DNA from: Verrucomicrobiaceae bacterium | GTDB lineage: Bacteria > Verrucomicrobiota > Verrucomicrobiia > Verrucomicrobiales > Verrucomicrobiaceae | DNA length: 10,202 bases | Direction of reading: 5' to 3' | Assembly (NCBI GenBank): GCA_947463285.1 | Contig: CANHTV010000096.1 | Coordinates: forward strand, 1-10,202 | Translations under genes and position numbers: made by a program | Shown: positions 6,581 through 10,202 of the stretch, piece after piece | Layout of the letters: each line of letters opens with the position of its first letter | Position numbering within the stretch: the stretch's first letter is position 1 | Notes under the pieces: generated by a model | What the model was told of the DNA's origin: nothing | The model's input: only the letters and a program-made list of their open reading frames with translations | Databases searched by the model: none

Positions 6581-7629
6581 TACTGTGGCAGTGTGATGAT
6601 TTGGGGGGCACGCCTGCGCACACCGATATAGACGGGTGAACGCTGGGCTTCCAGCCAACGGTGTTTAAAATTCAGCTGAGTATTAAGAGCTGTGAAATGC
6701 CAGGAACCATCTTCTGTCATGAGGCTGTATTGCAATGCGCGTCCGCCATCCAGCAGTGTCGCATGAGCCACATCAAGCTTGCGTGCCAGTTCGGCGGCTT
6801 CGCTGATGTTCATGACGCCACCATCTCCAGAGAGAACGAAGACGATGGTGCCATCACGCCGCATCCCGGCGAGTGAGCGGTAGGTGATTTTAGTGCCGTC
6901 AAAAAACTGGTCTGGCTTTTGGTCAATGTAGGAAAAGACGCTGTGGTTTTTCATGACGGCAGGGTAACCCTGGGTGGCTTCTTCGATGGGGCCAGGCACG
7001 TCATCGAGCAGTGATTTAGGACCAAAGTAGGGGCGGCCAGCTTTGACGAAAAAGCAGCCGCTCCATTCTTTAAAGGCGGAGTTCAGGTATTTGCCTTCAT
7101 GCCACACATAACCTAAAGGCTTACCAGCTGGGTCTCGGAAGTTGGCCGTGATGGCAAAGGCCAGTTTGTCAGATTTGAGCCGCTCAGCCGCTGTGGTGAC
7201 AGCAAACTTGGGCTTGAAGCTGGTCATGAACTCAAAATACTCCGGGGCGATGACGATGACGTGAACTTCTCCTCCCAAGATCTTCTGTGCCAGATTGCCC
7301 AGGGTGCCGGCTGGTCGCGATACTTTTAGAGTACTCCAAGTGAGGCCGGGCTCGCTATGCCGCTGGATCAGGGCCTGACTCATGTCTCCAGGCGTCAGCG
7401 AAGCGACCTTACGCCAGACGCCTTTCCTGGAGCGCACTTGCAGCATGTCTTTGGAATCACGCACCGCGACAGCCACGATGTTGCTGCCGACATTGTAAAA
7501 AACCTCAGCCCACAACCACAGCAAGGCCCCACTCGCCAGCAATGCCAGCAGCAGGACTTTGAGGAAGCCTCCGCGCTTCTTGGTTTCCACCTGACTCTTT
7601 TTCTTCATGCCTTGTGTCGCGCCGATCAT
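6580..7629 (-). CDS. Membrane-anchored phosphodiester glycosidase-like protein (NAGPA/DUF2233)
   Basis: A 349-residue protein with a basic N-terminus, one transmembrane helix (about 23-41), and an exported domain related to the phosphodiester glycosidase family named for the mammalian uncovering enzyme (N-acetylglucosamine-1-phosphodiester alpha-N-acetylglucosaminidase). Family-like landmarks are FAITANFRDPAGKPLG (158-173), QGYPAVMKN (220-228), RSLAGMRRDGTIVFVLS (251-267) and ATLLDGGRALQYS (290-302), in the expected order. Bacterial members are thought to hydrolyse sugar-phosphodiester bonds in the envelope; the substrate here is unknown. It is the first gene of a pair: its TAA overlaps the ATG of the GT2 gene. 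ATG 7629 is used; ATG 7608 (MKKKSQ) would also keep the anchor. After the conserved LDGG the sequence is RALQYS, where the family usually has small Ser/Thr/Gly residues, so activity is not certain. Confidence 0.78.
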   Translation of the reverse strand: MIGATQGMKKKSQVETKKRGGFLKVLLLALLASGALLWLWAEVFYNVGSNIVAVAVRDSKDMLQVRSRKGVWRKVASLTPGDMSQALIQRHSEPGLTWSTLKVSRPAGTLGNLAQKILGGEVHVIVIAPEYFEFMTSFKPKFAVTTAAERLKSDKLAFAITANFRDPAGKPLGYVWHEGKYLNSAFKEWSGCFFVKAGRPYFGPKSLLDDVPGPIEEATQGYPAVMKNHSVFSYIDQKPDQFFDGTKITYRSLAGMRRDGTIVFVLSGDGGVMNISEAAELARKLDVAHATLLDGGRALQYSLMTEDGSWHFTALNTQLNFKHRWLEAQRSPVYIGVRRRAPQIITLPQ

Positions 7630-7752
7630 GCGCTGGATTCACTCTGAGTAAAGGCGCGAAGCAATGGTGGGACACTCTCGCTGAAATAAATGCCTGTTGA
7701 TTTGCCTTTGTCTCAGTTTGAACCGTGTATCCTCTTTTGGATTCTCTCCCGC
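7630..7752. promoter_or_regulatory. Divergent intergenic region
   Basis: This space separates the starts of the glycosidase-GT2 pair (minus) and the ArnT-like gene (plus), so promoters for both should lie here. I could not find a convincing -35/-10 pair on either strand. No clear operator palindrome was seen. If the ArnT-like gene really starts at 7690, the space shrinks to 60 bases. Confidence 0.45.
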
Positions 7753-9432
7753 ATGTCAGTTTTAGCATTTAATCATCGTCCTACTTGGGTTGTTGTCGTT
7801 CTTTTGACCGTTTTTACGGCAGTTCTTATGCTGCCTGGAATCAACACCAGAACGGCATCTAGGCAGCAGGAGCTTCGCGTGCTTCTTTGTGCCCGTGACA
7901 TGGTCGAAGGTGGAGACTGGGTAATTCCGCATTTCATGGGTGAGGAAAGGCTGCGTAAACCACCACTGATGTACTGGCTCGTTGCTGGCGCCTTTAAGCT
8001 CGTCGGCAGCACTGAAAGCCTGGGGGCTGCGCGTGGGGTCTCTGCCCTGTGTGCGGTGGCTCTTGTTATCAGCACCTTTATGTTTGGCCGGGGGATTTTG
8101 GGTAGAAAGGCAGCCTTTCTTGGAGCCATGGTTTTGGCGACCTCACTGGGCTTTCTTTATCATGGACGTCTGGCCGAGACGGATCTTCCGCAGACATTGT
8201 TTTGCTCCCTGGCGGTGATGTTTCTTTATGAGGCCATCGTGCTTAGGCGTTTTCGGGGCTGGATTTTCGCAGGCTTGGCGGTTGGGCTTGGGTTTATGAT
8301 CAAAGGACCGGCCTCGGTGGCGATGCCCATGGCTGCCGTTTTGTCTTACCTTCTTCTTACGAGGTTGAAATTCTCCTCTCAAGCCTCTGCCATTCAGCAG
8401 CCGCGAAAGTCTGCCCTGTATTTTCTATGGGGGGCTCTCGTCACGCTGCTCATTGCAGGGCTGATTGCTGCACCATGGTATTACGCGGTAGCCCTGCGGA
8501 CTGCGGCGACGGGCGACCAAGCCTCTGATGAAATCTCACGCCTGCTCACCGAGTCAGCTCATCGTGGGTCGATTTTCTTCTATTTTTACACCCTACCTGC
8601 TCGCATGGGTGTCTGGGGTCTGGCTTTGCCGGTGGCCGTTTATGCTGCATGGAAACATCTCCGGCATCATTGCGGTGCTCGCTGGTTGCTTTGCTGGCTG
8701 GCTTCCAGCTTCGCCATTCTTAGTTTGCTCAGCAGTAAACAAAATCACTACGCGCTGTTACTCTTTGTGCCTGCTGCTTTGTTGATCGGCTGGCTATTTG
8801 ATCGTGCTGTGTCGCGCATCAATTTGGAGCCGACTCCTGAAACAGATGCTGAAGAACGATCTTTGCCTTCTTTTTATGGTCGTTTTGCCGATGGTTATTT
8901 GAAGTTTCTCTTTGGAGTTGCCGGGTTAATTGGTCTGGTGGGATTGATCGCCTGGGTGGGGCAAATACAGATGGCCTGGCCCTGGCCCATGGCCATCGTT
9001 TGCCTGCTGATGCTTTGTCTGTCATTCCTTGTTTTGAGGTGCTCAAAAAGCCGCCCGATTACCCCGTCGGCCAGTGTCATGGTCCTGGCTTCGATCATTG
9101 CACTTGTTGGCGGGCTTTATCAAACCTGTCTGGAGAAAAGTCTGGAGGGGGACTGTGTGGTGGAGTCGCTAATTATGGAGCACAGAGCTGAAATCTCACG
9201 CTCGCCTCACATTGCCATTTTGGGGGATCATTCGGCAATGGTCGAATGGTATGCCCATCATCGTTCTGTTAAATCTTTCTCTTTGCAGAAAGGGGCATTC
9301 AAAAATTTGCATCCTGGTGATGTGCTTATCGCGACCGCACGAAAAAAGCACCTTCAACTCAATCCCAATGATCCACCGCCGAATGCGAAGCGTGTTCATC
9401 AGGATGTCGAGGCTGCTTTGTATGTTCGTTAG
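7753..9432 (+). CDS. ArnT/PMT-like integral membrane glycosyltransferase (GT-C fold)
   Basis: A polytopic protein of about 559 residues that should transfer a sugar from a polyprenyl-phosphate donor onto an envelope acceptor (lipid A, glycan or protein) on the periplasmic side. After a first helix (about 10-29), the first loop carries RQQELRV and ARDMVEGGDWVIP, then LRKPPLMYWL, the family's GDW/KPP pattern. GRLAETDLPQTLF (about 138-150) holds a second conserved acidic site. Many hydrophobic helices follow, then a soluble C-terminal domain (about the last 95 residues). ArnT-like proteins are about 550 residues. The frame opens at ATG 7690, but ATG 7753 gives a normal short tail before helix 1; neither has a good ribosome site. 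In E. coli ArnT (recalled from memory) the first loop has DE where this protein has QE. The nearby GT2 gene could supply the lipid-linked donor. Confidence 0.85.
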   Translation: MSVLAFNHRPTWVVVVLLTVFTAVLMLPGINTRTASRQQELRVLLCARDMVEGGDWVIPHFMGEERLRKPPLMYWLVAGAFKLVGSTESLGAARGVSALCAVALVISTFMFGRGILGRKAAFLGAMVLATSLGFLYHGRLAETDLPQTLFCSLAVMFLYEAIVLRRFRGWIFAGLAVGLGFMIKGPASVAMPMAAVLSYLLLTRLKFSSQASAIQQPRKSALYFLWGALVTLLIAGLIAAPWYYAVALRTAATGDQASDEISRLLTESAHRGSIFFYFYTLPARMGVWGLALPVAVYAAWKHLRHHCGARWLLCWLASSFAILSLLSSKQNHYALLLFVPAALLIGWLFDRAVSRINLEPTPETDAEERSLPSFYGRFADGYLKFLFGVAGLIGLVGLIAWVGQIQMAWPWPMAIVCLLMLCLSFLVLRCSKSRPITPSASVMVLASIIALVGGLYQTCLEKSLEGDCVVESLIMEHRAEISRSPHIAILGDHSAMVEWYAHHRSVKSFSLQKGAFKNLHPGDVLIATARKKHLQLNPNDPPPNAKRVHQDVEAALYVR

Positions 9433-9459
9433 TCGGTCGCCTAGCAATTCCATCAACCA

Positions 9460-9480
9460 CCGCCTCTTGACTCTGGGCGG
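9460..9480 (+). terminator. Weak stem-loop between the ArnT-like gene and glnS
   Basis: CCGCC and GGCGG are 5-base complementary arms around an 11-base loop, 27 bases after the ArnT-like stop. No T run follows, so an intrinsic terminator is unlikely; it could affect the glnS leader or be chance. The 72-base spacer shows no convincing promoter, so readthrough into glnS is possible. Confidence 0.15.
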
Positions 9481-9504
9481 CATCGCAGCAAACCTCAGCG
9501 CCCC

Positions 9505-10202
9505 ATGTCTGACACACCCGCCGCTGCTCCTGCCTCGCTTGATTTCATCCGTGAAATGATCGCCACTGATATGGCCGCTCAGCGCAATGATGGCTGGGTG
9601 ATTACTCGTTTCCCTCCTGAGCCGAATGGCTATCTGCATCTGGGACATGCGAAAAGCATCTGTCTGAATTTTGGTCTCGCTCAGGAAAATGCACCGAAGG
9701 CACGCTGCCATCTGCGCTTTGATGACACCAATCCCACCAAGGAAGAGGTGGAGTATGTGGACAGCATCATGGAGGATGTGAAATGGCTGGGTTTCGACTG
9801 GGGTGATCACCTTTACTACGCCAGCGATTACTTTGAAAAGCTCTATGGCTTTGCTGTCAGCCTCATCGAAAAAGGCCTGGCTTATGTGGATGATCAGACG
9901 GCGGAAGAGATGCGCGTTACTCGTGGTACACTCACCAGTCCGGGCTCTGCCAGTCCGTTCAGGGATCGCTCGGTGGCTGAAAATCTGGACCTCTTTGCCA
10001 GGATGCGTGCCGGTGAATTTAAGGAAGGCGAGCACGTGCTGCGTGCGAAGATCGACATGGCGTCTCCGAACATGAACATGCGTGATCCTGTGATCTACCG
10101 CATCCTTCATGCTCATCATCATCGCACCGGTGACGCTTGGTGCATTTATCCAATGTATGACTATGCGCATCCGATCAGTGATGCTCTGGAAAGCATCACG
10201 CA
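9505..10202 (+). CDS. glnS: Glutaminyl-tRNA synthetase, 5' part
   Basis: Class I aminoacyl-tRNA synthetase that charges tRNA-Gln with glutamine in the cytoplasm. 232 complete codons are visible and the frame is still open at the window end; the whole enzyme is usually about 550 or more residues. FPPEPNGYLHLGHAKSICLN (36-55) contains the HIGH-type ATP site (HLGH, 45-48). RFDDTNP (71-77), YVDSIMEDVKWLGF (84-97), RGTLTSPG (140-147), LRAKIDMASP (179-188), MRDPVIYRI (192-200), CIYPMYD (213-219) and ISDALESIT (224-232) all follow the GlnRS pattern, not GluRS. The N-terminal tail before the catalytic domain is only slightly longer than in E. coli GlnRS. ATG 9505 has no Shine-Dalgarno sequence. A long open frame on the opposite strand (9196-10170) is its shadow. 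Confidence 0.96.
   Translation, partial: MSDTPAAAPASLDFIREMIATDMAAQRNDGWVITRFPPEPNGYLHLGHAKSICLNFGLAQENAPKARCHLRFDDTNPTKEEVEYVDSIMEDVKWLGFDWGDHLYYASDYFEKLYGFAVSLIEKGLAYVDDQTAEEMRVTRGTLTSPGSASPFRDRSVAENLDLFARMRAGEFKEGEHVLRAKIDMASPNMNMRDPVIYRILHAHHHRTGDAWCIYPMYDYAHPISDALESIT

Noticed and set aside
6581..6658. N-terminal extension of the GT2 gene to ATG 6658
   Set aside because: It overlaps the glycosidase gene by 79 bases and adds a stretch unlike the GT2 family; ATG 6580 with the TAATG overlap fits better.
9196..10170. Long 324-codon open frame on the minus strand
   Set aside because: It lies opposite the end of the ArnT-like gene and glnS, whose plus-strand product has clear GlnRS motifs; the minus translation is low-complexity-like and matches no family.
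1..10202. CRISPR array, tRNA, IS element, phage or defence genes
   Set aside because: No spaced direct repeats, cloverleaf, transposase, integrase or known defence motif was found on either strand by eye.

Overview
The window looks like ordinary chromosome from a Gram-negative, double-membraned bacterium. It carries a TonB/ExbB/ExbD energy-coupling set, a murein-peptide ligase (Mpl), an ArnT-like polyprenyl-phosphate-sugar glycosyltransferase and a bacterial glutaminyl-tRNA synthetase. My best guess at lineage is Verrucomicrobiota or a related PVC group. This rests on overall gene style, moderate GC, and starts that mostly lack Shine-Dalgarno sequences. No ribosomal RNA or other diagnostic marker is present, so the lineage is an inference. 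No IS element, integrase, CRISPR array, tRNA or att-like repeat was seen.

Layout. Bases 1-814 (+) hold the C-terminal part of mpl. After a 167-base gap, a tight four-gene plus-strand operon follows (982-3485): a TonB-like protein, an ExbB/TolQ-type channel protein, an ExbD/TolR-type protein, and a small membrane-anchored coiled-coil protein of unknown role whose start codon overlaps the exbD stop. This operon runs head-on into a minus-strand gene for a membrane-anchored TPR protein (3482-5314), and the two stop codons share bases. The stretch 5315-5863 holds only a probable 113-residue orphan ORF (minus) and a weak hairpin. Next come two minus-strand genes joined by a TAATG overlap: a membrane-anchored phosphodiester-glycosidase-like protein (6580-7629), transcribed first, and a family 2 glycosyltransferase of the dolichyl-phosphate-mannose-synthase/ArnC type (5864-6580). 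Divergent from them is an ArnT/PMT-like integral membrane glycosyltransferase (about 7753-9432, +), followed by the 5' part of glnS (9505 to the window end, +).

How the genes may work together. TonB-ExbB-ExbD would use the proton gradient to drive outer-membrane transport, with the coiled-coil protein as a possible accessory. The GT2 enzyme could make a polyprenyl-phosphate sugar that the ArnT-like enzyme uses as donor on the periplasmic face, and the phosphodiester-glycosidase-like protein would act in the same compartment. That would be a small envelope-glycan module, but the link is inferred from gene order. Mpl recycles murein peptides; GlnRS is housekeeping. The least explained items are the fourth gene of the TonB operon, the glycosidase-GT2 pairing and the 113-residue orphan.
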